DNA from: Bdellovibrionales bacterium RIFOXYD12_FULL_39_22
GTDB lineage: Bacteria > Bdellovibrionota > Bacteriovoracia > Bacteriovoracales > Bacteriovoracaceae
DNA length: 64,000 nt
Assembly: GCA_001770205.1 (NCBI GenBank)
Contig: MEQL01000012.1
Span: 62,001-126,000 of the forward strand
Direction of reading: 5' to 3'
The stretch's first letter is position 1; every line of letters starts with the position of its first letter. Below, piece by piece: positions 8,715 through 18,610 of the stretch. Below the pieces are notes generated by a model, which saw nothing but the letters and a program-made list of their open reading frames with translations, was not told where the DNA came from and searched no databases. Both the position numbers and the translations under genes were made by a program.

Positions 8715-8717
8715 GTA

Positions 8718-9197
8718 TTAACAAATTTGATAGTTATATTCGTTCTGAATAATATCTAAGACCCGTTCTACTGCTTGCAAAGCAGCAGCTTCCACCTCTT
8801 TTGACATATTAAGACTAACCGTGGAATTATCACCAATTTCGACGGCCACTATTTTTATCACTTCCGGTATTTTCATCTCTAATTTTTTGGCCATTAAAAG
8901 TGCATCAAAAAAACCTACATCGTGAATCATCGAGCTGCGAGGGGTAAAATTAAAATCAGCAGGAGAAAACTCCACAATCTCCCCTATTGGGAACTGGCCA
9001 GTTTTAATGGAGTCAATAATAATAGCGTGGTCATAATCCAAAATACTATCTAAGAGCTTCAGTCCACCAATTTCTGCAACTTCCAAATTAATCTGGGGGG
9101 AAGTAATAACCTTTTGCAGGTAGTCTAAAATTTTAAGGCCCACAATATCATCGGATAAAATAGAATTTCCTAGTCCCAAAATAACAAGTCTTGGCAC
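8718..9197 (-). CDS. [NiFe] hydrogenase maturation protease (HyaD/HybD/HycI family)
   Basis: 159 residues, typical of the family. ILGLGNSILSDDIVGL at the N-terminus is the family signature, whose Asp (in LSDD) is a nickel ligand; DYDHAIIIDSI holds the second conserved Asp and HDVG the conserved His. These enzymes clip the C-terminal tail of the hydrogenase large subunit after the Ni-Fe centre is built, so MvhA, encoded next door on the other strand, is the probable substrate. The start is GTG at 9197 with GGAG upstream. It is transcribed toward the hydrogenase operon as a separate unit. The hyp genes for the cofactor are not in the window. Confidence 0.9.
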   Translation of the reverse strand: MPRLVILGLGNSILSDDIVGLKILDYLQKVITSPQINLEVAEIGGLKLLDSILDYDHAIIIDSIKTGQFPIGEIVEFSPADFNFTPRSSMIHDVGFFDALLMAKKLEMKIPEVIKIVAVEIGDNSTVSLNMSKEVEAAALQAVERVLDIIQNEYNYQIC

Positions 9198-9326
9198 AAT
9201 AGCTCCTTTAAAATTGGTGCAAATAACCTAGTAAAAAAGAACACAAGGCAAAAAACACACAATCTCCCAAACTATTTCATAAACTCTGATAATACGCTAG
9301 AATTATTTAAATAAGGAGATAAATCC

Positions 9327-10796
9327 ATGCTTGCTAAAATGAATATTTCTCAAAAACTAATTAGCGGTTTTTCCATCATCTTTTTTCTTTTTGCTGTAGT
9401 GGTCATTTTTTTGATCACGGAGATGTATCAATTATCGTCCCTGCAAGAGGAATCCACAAAACGCTCTGCCAATGTTCTAAAAGTTAGTAACGCAATGGAG
9501 ACAATATACGCTTACTACACAGTAACCGCCGACGCGATTGTTAATCGCAATCTGCTCACCACCGAAAGTGCCATGTCGGAATTTGAAAAGCAGATGAGAG
9601 ATGATTTTTCGGCCATAGATAAAATTGTAAGCAACGATAAAGAGCGAGCTTTAGCGGAAGCATATAAAATAAATTTCCAAGAGTTTATTAATCTATTTAA
9701 AGATAACGTTTTGCCCATTTTGAAAAGCAAAGTTAATGAGCAAGCACTAGATCAACTCTCCATGTTTGATATCTCTGCAGCAAACAGCTACATGGTAGAT
9801 AAACGAACGGTGGCAGATAGTTCATTGCGAGAAATAATCCTCTCTATTAGACAAAAAATGGATGATGCTAATAATCTTTTTCAAGCTACCAGACAACGCA
9901 TTTTGATAATTGCCATTTCAATGGCATTTATCTCTTTTCTCATCGCCCTCATTGTAGTTTATCTAGTAACTCGTGATATAAATAGGGCCGGCAAGATAAT
10001 CTCCTTATCCATCGAAGAAATTATGGAGGCCTCCGGCCAAGTGGCCAGTGGCAATGTTGAACTATCCTCGAGAACTCAAGAGCAAGCGGCCTCACTAGAA
10101 GAAACCGCCTCTACGCTTGAAGAGATCACGGCCACTGTAAAACAAAGTGCTGATAATGCTCAAAGCGCTGAACTCTCTTCTAAAAATGCGCTGGATTCTG
10201 CAACCAAAGGAGCAGAACTTTCAGTACAAGCAACTTCTGCGATGCAAGAGATTGCAAAAAGTAGCGAACAAATTTCCAATATCGTTAATATGGTGGAAGA
10301 GATTGCCTTTCAAACTAATATATTGGCCATTAATGCCGCCATTGAAGCGGCCAAGGCCGGTGAAATGGGCAAGGGCTTTGCAGTCGTGGCCATTGAAGTC
10401 CGCGACCTAGCACAGCGTGCGGCCGATGCCGCCAAAGAGATTAAAGACCTTATTGTTAAAAGTAACGACAAGGTTCAAAAAGGTTCCATGTTAGTAAATG
10501 AAAATGCCGAACGTCTCTTAGATATTGCTCAAAGCGTGCAAAAGGTCTCTGACATAATGCAAGAGATGGCCGCGGGAACACGAGAACAATCTTCGGCCAT
10601 CGAACAAATCAACCTTGCCATTACCCAGCTAGATTCCACCACCCAGGCCAACTCCTCTCTAGTAGAAAAAGTATCGTCAAATGCAGAAACCATGTCTAAT
10701 AAGGCCAACGAGATTTCTCAATCAGTTCAAAAGTTTTTTCAAAAACATCAATCCACTCATTTGGCGAGCAAGCCCCCTGAGGAGAACATGGCCTGA
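9327..10796 (+). CDS. Methyl-accepting chemotaxis protein, Tar-like
   Basis: 489 residues. TM1 is at about 13-32, followed by a roughly 150-residue helical periplasmic region of the four-helix-bundle type, TM2 at about 192-213, and a HAMP-like linker. A long cytoplasmic signalling coil has the hairpin tip [20 protein letters not shown] and [17 protein letters not shown]. The [18 protein letters not shown] segment is the methylation helix seen in Tar-like receptors, so it should be methylated by CheR. It lies alone on the plus strand, with AAGGAG upstream, and its 3' end overlaps the converging gene by 40 bases. The ligand is not predictable from sequence. Confidence 0.93.
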   Translation: MLAKMNISQKLISGFSIIFFLFAVVVIFLITEMYQLSSLQEESTKRSANVLKVSNAMETIYAYYTVTADAIVNRNLLTTESAMSEFEKQMRDDFSAIDKIVSNDKERALAEAYKINFQEFINLFKDNVLPILKSKVNEQALDQLSMFDISAANSYMVDKRTVADSSLREIILSIRQKMDDANNLFQATRQRILIIAISMAFISFLIALIVVYLVTRDINRAGKIISLSIEEIMEASGQVASGNVELSSRTQEQAASLEETASTLEEITATVKQSADNAQSAELSSKNALDSATKGAELSVQATSAMQEIAKSSEQISNIVNMVEEIAFQTNILAINAAIEAAKAGEMGKGFAVVAIEVRDLAQRAADAAKEIKDLIVKSNDKVQKGSMLVNENAERLLDIAQSVQKVSDIMQEMAAGTREQSSAIEQINLAITQLDSTTQANSSLVEKVSSNAETMSNKANEISQSVQKFFQKHQSTHLASKPPEENMA

Positions 10797-11734
10797 CAGA
10801 AGGCCGAACTCTTCGACAAACAGATCATTTGTGATTTTTTGTCTTTAAACGTTTTAATCACGTGGCCCATTAACTTCTCTTCAAAAAAATGCTCCGCTTC
10901 TAGGAAAAAAAGTAGTGATGGTTTAATGGCGGTTTTATTTTTATAAAAATAGTAAATTAAAAAAGCTGCTAACTCGCTCTGAGGAGAATGAATGGTAAAG
11001 AGAGGAGAAATTGCGCCAGTTTCATCGGCAATGATAAAAGGTTTTTCTTCTCCTTCGATAAACTCTAATTGAGAATTTTTTCCAGTTATCTCTTTTAGTT
11101 TTGCCGAGACCTCTAGCAATAAGGCCTTCCAAACGTTGGGGGCCGCCGAAGTAAGTAACTTTGTGGAATTTAGCAGTCCCTCCAAGAGACGAAAAGATTT
11201 ATCACCCTTTCCTCCCAAATACACAGCACTCTGAAAAATCTTATTAATAATCATCAGTAAACGCGCAAAGGCCTTGGGATCATTAACCAAATATTCATTA
11301 CCCTCTTTAAATTTTACCAGTCCCGTATTTTGCTGTAGTAAAAAAACTCTTGTTGTATTAAAGATTACCTCGGATAAAAAACGCTCACCATTTTTTATAG
11401 AAAATATCACTCCTATTTTTGCGTTAGATAATTCCCCAACATGATTTAACCATCCTAAAATATCTTTGAACTCATCGGTTAAGGCAGAAAGTTCAAATGA
11501 GAGAACTATTCGCGATAATTTGGAAGCTGACAAATCTGCCACCATTTGTGAATCCAATTGCACGCTGGCCGCTCCTAATTTCAAAGTAATAGGTGCCCGA
11601 TGAAAAGAGGCAAAAAAAGTACTAAAATCACCAATGGAATTGGCCAGATCACTCTCTTTTTTTACAACTACCAAGTCATGCTTTTGTAATTGAATGGACT
11701 CTGCTAAATCTACTTGCAAAATAGTTGTATGCAT
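10757..11734 (-). CDS. Unknown protein, last gene of chemosensory operon 1
   Basis: 325 residues, not recognised. No signal peptide or membrane segment is seen and the protein looks soluble. It has alternating strand- and helix-like segments (for example [19 protein letters not shown], then [13 protein letters not shown]). A later stretch, [18 protein letters not shown] followed by [14 protein letters not shown], looks like the core of a second domain. It begins 18 bases after the stop of the upstream MCP gene, with AGGATAAG before its ATG, so it belongs to the chemosensory operon. Its stop lies 40 bases inside the converging MCP gene. A role in the signalling array is inferred from position only. 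Confidence 0.75.
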   Translation of the reverse strand: MHTTILQVDLAESIQLQKHDLVVVKKESDLANSIGDFSTFFASFHRAPITLKLGAASVQLDSQMVADLSASKLSRIVLSFELSALTDEFKDILGWLNHVGELSNAKIGVIFSIKNGERFLSEVIFNTTRVFLLQQNTGLVKFKEGNEYLVNDPKAFARLLMIINKIFQSAVYLGGKGDKSFRLLEGLLNSTKLLTSAAPNVWKALLLEVSAKLKEITGKNSQLEFIEGEEKPFIIADETGAISPLFTIHSPQSELAAFLIYYFYKNKTAIKPSLLFFLEAEHFFEEKLMGHVIKTFKDKKSQMICLSKSSAFCQAMFSSGGLLAK

Positions 11735-11752
11735 CAGTTCTTATCCTCACTC

Positions 11753-13297
11753 TTAGTTTTTATTTAAAGAACTATCCTTACCCATCGCCTCTTGCGCCAT
11801 GATATTTGCCTGATCAATTGCTTTAATTACCTCTCCTAAATTTTTGCTAGTCGATAAAATGCTACTGGCCGAACCGGCCGCTACTCCCACTTGGCCTGCA
11901 ATATCTTTTGCCACAAAACTCTGCTCTTCTACGCTAGTTGCCACTGCGCTGGTAAATTCCACCACGGAAGTAATGATTTCCTTGATGCGCGCAATTTCCT
12001 GATGGGCCGAAGCAATGGTTTCTGTAATTTTCTCAATCTGCGAGCTAATTACCTCGGTAGATTTTATCGTCTGATTGGCCAGGCCTTTTACTTCGGATGC
12101 AACTACCGCAAATCCTCTTCCCGCCTCGCCCGCACTGGCCGCCTCGATAGTAGCATTAAGCGCCAGTAAGTTTGTTTGCGTAGCAATGGTTTCAATCATA
12201 TTAACAATTTTTCCAATCTCTTTGGAATTTTCTTTTAAGTGATCCATTATCTCCGAAGAAACCTGTGCACGTTTATCTGCTTCTTGGGCCACTCCTGCGG
12301 CCTTCGTAGTATTTTTTGAAATCTCATTAATTGCACCACACATCTCATCTAACGCAACGGCCGTGGATGTTACACTGGCGGAAGTTTTGGTGGCCGACTG
12401 AAAAACCTTCTCGATATCTTCTCGGGCCCTGACTGATTTAACGACTAACATATCAATGGCCGCACGAACTCCTTGTGCTTTGGCCTCAGCGGTAGAATTT
12501 TGTTTTTTAAAAAAGGCAGTTTGAGTTTCTAGCGAAGAAGAAATCTCGGCAATTTTTTCTTGGGCCTTTTGCAACTCGAGATTTTTTTGGACAATCTCTT
12601 CTTTTTGCGTATTAAACTCTTTGTTGTCATGCAAATAAAGAAGCCGCCGGCCTTCTCCATTGTGTTGCAGAAGATATGCCAAACAAGTGAAAGAGTGTGG
12701 TTGGCCGTCTTTATAAAGATAAATCTGACATTTTTCCTGTGAATTACTATCTAACCACAAAGATAACTCCTCTTGTAGAGGCAAGGGCATGAACATCGCA
12801 AAAAGCGAAAAGAAACCATCCTCTTCGGATAAGGGATGGGACATAAATTCGCTGGCCGCTTCATTGGCAAAAAATACCTTTTTGTCGCTAGATATTTCTA
12901 TAATTGGAGAAGAAATCTTATTCAACAAGGATAACCAATGATCTGCCTGGGCCTTATTGTCGCTGGCCATTTCCACTAAACGATTAATACTATCTATAAA
13001 TCCACTCAGCTCGGCATTTGTATCAACACGAGTTAATTTTAATAATGTTCCTTCAAATATGGCAGATAGATCATTAACGCTTCGAGAAAGCGGCGAAATT
13101 ATTTTTTTCAAATTAATATGTAAAAAAAGTAATGATATTGCTAAAATACCTAAGAGGGCCACTAATTCAATTCCTATTCCAGTTTTTCCCTGCAACAGTC
13201 GCTCTTTTTGAAAAAAATAGATGGCCATCATGGCCGGCAGTAATAAAACATAGACTGTCTTTATCACCTCTTTAAAAGTAGTCATTTTAACTTTCAT
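11753..13297 (-). CDS. Chemoreceptor with PAS-like domain and two membrane segments
   Basis: 514 residues. Two hydrophobic segments (about 12-30 and 38-60) with almost no periplasmic loop are followed by a HAMP-like linker. A PAS-like segment ([18 protein letters not shown], about 128-230) comes next, then a coiled coil and the MCP signalling tip [16 protein letters not shown] with [17 protein letters not shown]. The tiny outer loop and the cytosolic PAS-like domain suggest it senses an internal or membrane state and not an outside ligand. It resembles the MCP at 18611-19828 in its signalling tip more than the Tar-like receptor at 9327, so the two likely share an array. The start is ATG at 13297 with GAGG upstream, 10 bases after cheY. 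Confidence 0.88.
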   Translation of the reverse strand: MKVKMTTFKEVIKTVYVLLLPAMMAIYFFQKERLLQGKTGIGIELVALLGILAISLLFLHINLKKIISPLSRSVNDLSAIFEGTLLKLTRVDTNAELSGFIDSINRLVEMASDNKAQADHWLSLLNKISSPIIEISSDKKVFFANEAASEFMSHPLSEEDGFFSLFAMFMPLPLQEELSLWLDSNSQEKCQIYLYKDGQPHSFTCLAYLLQHNGEGRRLLYLHDNKEFNTQKEEIVQKNLELQKAQEKIAEISSSLETQTAFFKKQNSTAEAKAQGVRAAIDMLVVKSVRAREDIEKVFQSATKTSASVTSTAVALDEMCGAINEISKNTTKAAGVAQEADKRAQVSSEIMDHLKENSKEIGKIVNMIETIATQTNLLALNATIEAASAGEAGRGFAVVASEVKGLANQTIKSTEVISSQIEKITETIASAHQEIARIKEIITSVVEFTSAVATSVEEQSFVAKDIAGQVGVAAGSASSILSTSKNLGEVIKAIDQANIMAQEAMGKDSSLNKN

Positions 13298-13307
13298 ATT
13301 TATTACC

Positions 13308-13733
13308 TCACATCCTTACAAAACCTGTAATAAGTGTTTCTAGAACTTTTGCTGAAAAATTATCTGCTTTGAATGGTTTCATAATATATCCATCCACTCC
13401 CATTTTTAAAACTTTTACAATATCATCTTTTTTTGTATGGCCAGTGACCATTAAAAACGGAATGATCTTTGACGAAGGAACTTTTTTTACCATCTGCAAA
13501 ACCTGAACTCCCGTCACCTTGGGCATATCCCAGTCGCAAATAATAAGATCAACCCTACCACGCACTTGAATAATCTTGGCCAGCTCACTTAAGGCCATCG
13601 CTCCATCTTCTGCTAAATACAAATTACCTTCCTTGATTCCTAAACCTAGCAACATTTTTTTATGATTGGCCCGCATTAGCGCAGTATCGTCGACCACCAA
13701 AATAATACGGTTTTCCATTGAAAATAGTTCCAT
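13308..13733 (-). CDS. CheY-like single-domain response regulator
   Basis: 141 residues, a receiver domain alone. The acidic pair D15/D16 (VVDD), phosphoacceptor D67 (LIICDWDMP), the conserved Thr (MVTGH) and Lys (YIMKPF) are all present. It should take phosphate from the CheA of this operon. I placed the start at 13733, since GGAG lies seven bases upstream in the cheR end; an internal ATG at 13718 is the alternative. The gene abuts cheR with no gap. Whether it acts on a flagellar motor or another output cannot be told. Confidence 0.88.
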   Translation of the reverse strand: MELFSMENRIILVVDDTALMRANHKKMLLGLGIKEGNLYLAEDGAMALSELAKIIQVRGRVDLIICDWDMPKVTGVQVLQMVKKVPSSKIIPFLMVTGHTKKDDIVKVLKMGVDGYIMKPFKADNFSAKVLETLITGFVRM

Positions 13734-14612
13734 CTATTTCTCTCCATCTGCTAATTTATAGGTGGTAGTAGAAAATCTTTCATCCAAAACTAGTTGAGAA
13801 AAACCTACAGGAAGAAACTCCGAGGATCCTAGCACTAAGGTTCCTTTATCTGAGAGTGACTTGGCCAATTTCTCCACCACTTGCGCCTTGAGATCTTCTC
13901 GAAAATAGATCAAAACATTGCGACAAAAAATTATATCAAATTTTTCTGATCCGAGATGGAAGGGATCTAGAAGATTCAAGGCATCAAAAGATGCCATTTT
14001 TCTTATATCACTTTTTAGTTGATAGCGAGTATCATCGAAGCGATCCATATAAGCAAGTAATCGGGAGGTAGGCCCTCGAGAAATCTGTGCCTCCGAATAT
14101 ATTCCATCACTGGCCACTTTGAGTGATTTTGGAGAAAGATCGGTCCCTCTGATATTAATCATCAAGCGACAATCATCTGCCATTTTCTGCCGAATAAAAT
14201 AATCACAAAAAGCAATGGCCATGGAATAGGCCTCCTGCCCAGTAGCGGCAGCTGCCGACCAAATTTTCAAAGGGCGTTTTTTTCCTAGCACTATTTGCCC
14301 TACGAAATAGGGAATAATTTCTTTTTCAAAAACTTCCCACAATTTATCATCTCTAAACCAGAAGGTTTCATTGGTAGTCAAAAGTTCTAACATCTCAAAA
14401 AGCAAACGCGGCATATTTTTTACAGAAGAATAAATCTCCTTATAATCTTTCAGCTCATGCTTTATGGCAAAATCGGAAAGGCGTGATTGCATTAAATATC
14501 CTTTATCCGCTCCCAAATGTAGGCCTGAATATTTTTCAATCATGCTGCCAAGCAAGCGAATCTCTTCGCTAGAAGGCAATGGCAAAATTCTATTGGTATT
14601 TAAATAACTCAT
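13734..14612 (-). CDS. cheR: CheR chemoreceptor methyltransferase
   Basis: 292 residues, full CheR length. An N-terminal helical domain carries LLTTNETFWFRD, the CheR signature, and the SAM-binding domain has KIWSAAAATGQEAYSMA and the later FDIIFCRNVLIYF motif. It methylates glutamates on the receptors, using S-adenosylmethionine. It lies between cheB and the cheY gene in operon 1; a second cheR is at 49866-50750. The start ATG at 14612 has only a distant AGGA upstream, ten bases after the cheB stop, so translation may be coupled. Confidence 0.92.
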   Translation of the reverse strand: MSYLNTNRILPLPSSEEIRLLGSMIEKYSGLHLGADKGYLMQSRLSDFAIKHELKDYKEIYSSVKNMPRLLFEMLELLTTNETFWFRDDKLWEVFEKEIIPYFVGQIVLGKKRPLKIWSAAAATGQEAYSMAIAFCDYFIRQKMADDCRLMINIRGTDLSPKSLKVASDGIYSEAQISRGPTSRLLAYMDRFDDTRYQLKSDIRKMASFDALNLLDPFHLGSEKFDIIFCRNVLIYFREDLKAQVVEKLAKSLSDKGTLVLGSSEFLPVGFSQLVLDERFSTTTYKLADGEK

Positions 14613-14621
14613 GCCTATTTT

Positions 14622-15275
14622 TCATCCTTTCCCTTTTACTAATTTGTTAATTCTCATCGCCAAGCGCTCAAGCGAAACTATTTCACTAACCACCCCTTTT
14701 TCCCATGTGGCCTTGGGCATTCCCCATACTACCGAGGACTTTTCATCTTGAATAATTATATAGTTTCGGGCCTCAGTGGCCATTCGATACGCCCCCTCCG
14801 CGCCATCATTTCCCATTCCAGTCATAATCAATCCAACGATGTTGTGATTATTCAAATCGGCAACTGAATTAAAAAGCACATCTACTGAGGGGCGACAACT
14901 ATGTACATTGGGGCCATCGCGTAAAACAATTTTGTATCGTCCTGGCCGAGATAAATTCGTATTCATTTTTAGATACATATGAATTCCGCCTGGGCAAAGA
15001 TAAATTTCTCCGGGCATCGGCACATCATCGTGTTGGGCCTCACAAACTTTTAAAGAAGTGTGTCTTTGTAGTTGTTGGGCCAACTGCTTTGTAAATCCCT
15101 CTTTAACATGTAGAACAATAACGATGGGGCAAGTAAGGTTAGGGTCAAGTCCCTTTACTAAAACAGAAAGAGCTTCTGGCCCTCCCGTGGAAACGCCAAT
15201 GACTAACATCTCCACGGCCGCCGGAATTTCTCTTTTTAGAATTTTGGCCTCCAAGTCAACCACGCTACTATTCAC
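14622..15275 (-). CDS. cheB: CheB methylesterase, catalytic domain only
   Basis: 217 residues that match only the C-terminal half of standard CheB. The catalytic triad is visible as S29 (GVSTGG), H56 (VLHVKEGF) and D157 (MTGMGNDG). The N-terminal receiver domain is missing, so CheA phosphorylation cannot activate it in the usual way; activity may be constitutive or set by binding partners. It removes methyl groups from (and deamidates) receptor residues. The start is GTG at 15275 with AAGGAG upstream, 14 bases after cheW. The other chemosensory operon carries a receiver-bearing CheB, so the two systems adapt differently. Confidence 0.9.
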   Translation of the reverse strand: MNSSVVDLEAKILKREIPAAVEMLVIGVSTGGPEALSVLVKGLDPNLTCPIVIVLHVKEGFTKQLAQQLQRHTSLKVCEAQHDDVPMPGEIYLCPGGIHMYLKMNTNLSRPGRYKIVLRDGPNVHSCRPSVDVLFNSVADLNNHNIVGLIMTGMGNDGAEGAYRMATEARNYIIIQDEKSSVVWGMPKATWEKGVVSEIVSLERLAMRINKLVKGKG

Positions 15276-15289
15276 TTATAGATTCTCCT

Positions 15290-15760
15290 TCAAATTTTTT
15301 TAAAAAATTTAAACGCATCAATGATCAACACCAATCCATGATCTAATTGTACCACTCCCGAAATGACATCCAATAAATTCTGCGGGAAATTTTGAGAAAT
15401 TGCTTTAACTTTTCTATTGTCTATTTCTAAAACATCTCCAATGCTGTTTATCACTAGGCCAACTAAATCATTTCCCAGATCTCCGGCCGCTATCAGTCCC
15501 TTTTCTACTATGGGACGAATTAGATCACTATTTTTAAAAATTAAGACATTATCATTTTTCTTATTCAGTGGAGTAAAATGCTTTGTGAACATACCTGGAT
15601 GGATTAAAGAAACTACGTTACCTCGCAAATTCATCAGTCCACAATATTCTTCTTTGGCACCAGGAACATTTACTATTTCAAAGATGGGAGAAATTTCTTT
15701 GATAAATAAAACATCAACTCCGTAAAGTTCATTACCTATTTTAAAAGTACTTATTTGCAT
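15290..15760 (-). CDS. cheW: CheW coupling protein
   Basis: 156 residues with the CheW fold: FKIGNELYGVDVLFIKEI at the start, then NLRGNVVSLI and the hydrophobic strands of the second subdomain. It links receptors to the CheA of the same operon. The first ten bases overlap the end of cheA, so the two are translationally coupled and probably made in fixed ratio. A second, less similar CheW lies at 47658-48221. Confidence 0.9.
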   Translation of the reverse strand: MQISTFKIGNELYGVDVLFIKEISPIFEIVNVPGAKEEYCGLMNLRGNVVSLIHPGMFTKHFTPLNKKNDNVLIFKNSDLIRPIVEKGLIAAGDLGNDLVGLVINSIGDVLEIDNRKVKAISQNFPQNLLDVISGVVQLDHGLVLIIDAFKFFKKI

Positions 15761-18600
15761 GACAAAATATCCTGGATTGAATTTAACAGCTCTAATTTAT
15801 CCGTCTTTTTCAACCACCGTTTCATACCTAAGCTCATTCCCTTATCTACCATTTTTTTATTGGTGAGACTGGTGATGGCAATTACTGGTACTTGCCGAAT
15901 ATTGCTCATGGCGTTTAAGCGCTCTGTTAACTCGAGGCCGCTCATTTCCGGCATTTCAATATCTGTAAGAAGTAAGTCATAATCATGATCAGCGTTCATC
16001 AATCGCTCTAATGCCAACTTCCCATTTCCAACCAAATCAACAGAATGTTCATCTTCTTTCAGATAAGACATAACCATCTTTTGATAAAGAGGAGTATCTT
16101 CTGCAAAAAGAATTTTATATTTGCCCCGCTTCTTACTTTCTCGAAAGCAATCGTGAACAAAAGATTCAAAAAACTTATGAATGTCTAACAAAAAAGTTAT
16201 CTTATCATCAATAATTGCCGTCCCCATAAAATGGGGGCCCAGGGTAGTGTTGGGTTCAATATGCAAAGAGACTTCTTTAGTATCCACTATTTTCCCAATA
16301 AGTAAGGCCATTGGAATTTTTAGTTCTTTGGGAATAATAATAAAGCCCTCTCCTTTCATGGGCAGATTAGTTTGGTTTTGTTCTAAATCAACAATCATGG
16401 TAGTGCTTTCCATGTAATTTAAATACTTCTGTTTTTCGATAAATTGAATATTACTCTTTTCAATTTGATCTACTCGCTTGATAGCAGAAACCGGAATGGC
16501 ATAGCGCTCTTGTCCATTATTATCAAAAATTAAAATATTAATTCGATCAGTAGAAGAACTCTGTTTTTGACGAATTATCTTTTGTGATAGGCCCTGCGCC
16601 TTCTCAAAAATCAGACGATTCTTGCTTGCAATCCCATGAACATCAACAATGAGTGCAACTTTCCCATCACCTAAAATAGTTACCCCCGCGTAACTAGACA
16701 GATAACGCAAATGCATTGGCAGCGATTTTACTATAATCTCTTCAAAGCCAATAATTTTATCCACAATCACGGCAAAACGATTATGCCCTGTAGTCACCAC
16801 CATTACTTTTATATTTTTCTCGATAGAGGGTGGACGAAAGTTGGCAATCACCTCTTTCCTATCTAGACTAGATCCATCCTCTAGGATTTCTACACTAGAG
16901 AGATTGCGCCGTTTTTCCACTTGACGCTGGCCAGTCTCTGGATGAGTAAAATAGCGAAGAAGTCCCACGCAATCTGCCAAATGCATAAGCGGAATTAGTT
17001 CTCCTCGCAATTGAATTACTTGCCCATCTAAAATGGTTGCAATCTTTTCAGAAAATTCCGTGGGGGTAACTCGTAAAAGTTCTTCCACACTCACCTGTGG
17101 AACGGCAAAAGTTTGGCCTCCCACTTCAACAATCAAAGAAGAAATTATGGCCAACGTCAGCGGTAAGGAAATTTTAACGGTACTTCCGCGGCCGATGGCC
17201 GTTTCAATATCCACACTGCCGCCTAATTTTTCAATATTAGTCTTAACCACATCCATGCCAACCCCTCGCCCAGAAAGATCTGTTACCTTTTCTGCGGTGG
17301 AAAATCCCGGCATAAAAATTAATCTTAATTTCTCTTCATGCTTCATCTGATGGTAGTGCTCCGTCGAAATCACTCCTTTTTCCAATGCCTTTTTAGCAAC
17401 TTTCTCCGCATCAATTCCTCTCCCATCGTCACTCACTTCGATATGTACCAATCCCCCAGCATGAAAGGCCTTGAGGGTAATTTTCCCTTCTCGCGGCTTA
17501 CCTGCCGCTTCTCGCTCCTTTTCTGTCTCTAATCCATGATCTGCACAGTTGCGCACTAAATGGTTTAAAGGATCGGAGATGGCCTCAATGATAGTTTTAT
17601 CTAATTCAACATTCTCTCCCTCGGTAGATACATTTATGGCCTTGCCTAATTTCCCGGCCATATCTCTAACCAGCCGAGGAAATTTGTTAAAGGCCAAGGA
17701 AATGGGCTGCATGCGCATACTCATAATTTCTGTCTGAATTTCTGTGGTAATGCGATTAGTATTTTGGAAAATTCCTCCCGCGGCCTGATTTTTTATATCA
17801 TCTCTATAAAAACTCAAAAGCTGATTGCGCGCCAGAACCAACTCGCCGGCCAAATTAACCAACTTGTTAAGTTTAGCAACACTAATTCGCAAGGTTTGAT
17901 CAGCTGCCGAAACCGCAGTAGTTGTAGTTGTTGCTGTTGTTGTATGGACATTAGAAGTGGGCGTTGCTACTTTTGCTATTGGAAGTTTTTTCTTTTCTTT
18001 TGAATCAGAAACTGTCTCTAATTGCTGCTTTAACTCTTTGGACATCTCAAGAAGTGTAGCTATATCATCTTGTACACTATCTTCCTTGCCTAATTGCTTG
18101 CGCAAATCAGCGGAGAATGCCAACAACATAGCAACATCATTTTGCACATTCTGAGGAGATATCTCCGTCTTGATTTCCGTTTTCTCTTCCGTTTCCATTT
18201 TCGTTTCAGTATTTGTTTCTATTTCTGTTGCTGTTTCTTGTGTTTCTACAAACTTCAAAGAATTCTCTATCTCCGCAAAGTCAAAAGAGTCTGACGGATT
18301 AGACAAATGAGACTTAAGCAGATCTGTTCCGGCCAAAAGAGCATCAATACTTTTTTTGCTGGGAGAAATACTTCCCTCCCTCACCGCTCCCAGAAAATTT
18401 TCCATAGTGTGTGCCAACTTCATCATGGAATCATATTCCAAGAGGCCAGCACCACCTTTTATACTATGAATAGCGCGAAAGAGTTCATTAACCAAATCAG
18501 TTTCAGTTGAATTTTCTAACTCTAACAGTTTGCGTTCAAGCAACGTCAGTGCCTCGCTAGTATCATCAATAAATAGTTTTACTAAATCATCATCGGCCAT
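15751..18600 (-). CDS. cheA: Hybrid CheA kinase with two CheW-like modules and a receiver domain
   Basis: 949 residues. Domains in order: Hpt with phosphorylated H45 (AIHSIKGG); a low-complexity linker rich in Thr-Glu, then poly-Thr (about 115-230); P3 dimerisation helices; a HATPase domain with the N box (HLVRNCADHG), G1 (DDGRGID) and G2 (GRGVGMD); a CheW-like P5 domain; a second CheW-like domain (about 665-810); and a C-terminal receiver with the phosphoacceptor Asp in LLLTDIEMP. No clear P2 CheY-binding domain is seen. Such hybrid CheA proteins often serve non-flagellar outputs such as pili, where the receiver acts as a phosphate sink. It overlaps cheW by ten bases. Confidence 0.92.
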   Translation of the reverse strand: MADDDLVKLFIDDTSEALTLLERKLLELENSTETDLVNELFRAIHSIKGGAGLLEYDSMMKLAHTMENFLGAVREGSISPSKKSIDALLAGTDLLKSHLSNPSDSFDFAEIENSLKFVETQETATEIETNTETKMETEEKTEIKTEISPQNVQNDVAMLLAFSADLRKQLGKEDSVQDDIATLLEMSKELKQQLETVSDSKEKKKLPIAKVATPTSNVHTTTATTTTTAVSAADQTLRISVAKLNKLVNLAGELVLARNQLLSFYRDDIKNQAAGGIFQNTNRITTEIQTEIMSMRMQPISLAFNKFPRLVRDMAGKLGKAINVSTEGENVELDKTIIEAISDPLNHLVRNCADHGLETEKEREAAGKPREGKITLKAFHAGGLVHIEVSDDGRGIDAEKVAKKALEKGVISTEHYHQMKHEEKLRLIFMPGFSTAEKVTDLSGRGVGMDVVKTNIEKLGGSVDIETAIGRGSTVKISLPLTLAIISSLIVEVGGQTFAVPQVSVEELLRVTPTEFSEKIATILDGQVIQLRGELIPLMHLADCVGLLRYFTHPETGQRQVEKRRNLSSVEILEDGSSLDRKEVIANFRPPSIEKNIKVMVVTTGHNRFAVIVDKIIGFEEIIVKSLPMHLRYLSSYAGVTILGDGKVALIVDVHGIASKNRLIFEKAQGLSQKIIRQKQSSSTDRINILIFDNNGQERYAIPVSAIKRVDQIEKSNIQFIEKQKYLNYMESTTMIVDLEQNQTNLPMKGEGFIIIPKELKIPMALLIGKIVDTKEVSLHIEPNTTLGPHFMGTAIIDDKITFLLDIHKFFESFVHDCFRESKKRGKYKILFAEDTPLYQKMVMSYLKEDEHSVDLVGNGKLALERLMNADHDYDLLLTDIEMPEMSGLELTERLNAMSNIRQVPVIAITSLTNKKMVDKGMSLGMKRWLKKTDKLELLNSIQDILSCK

Positions 18601-18610
18601 ATAAAATTTT

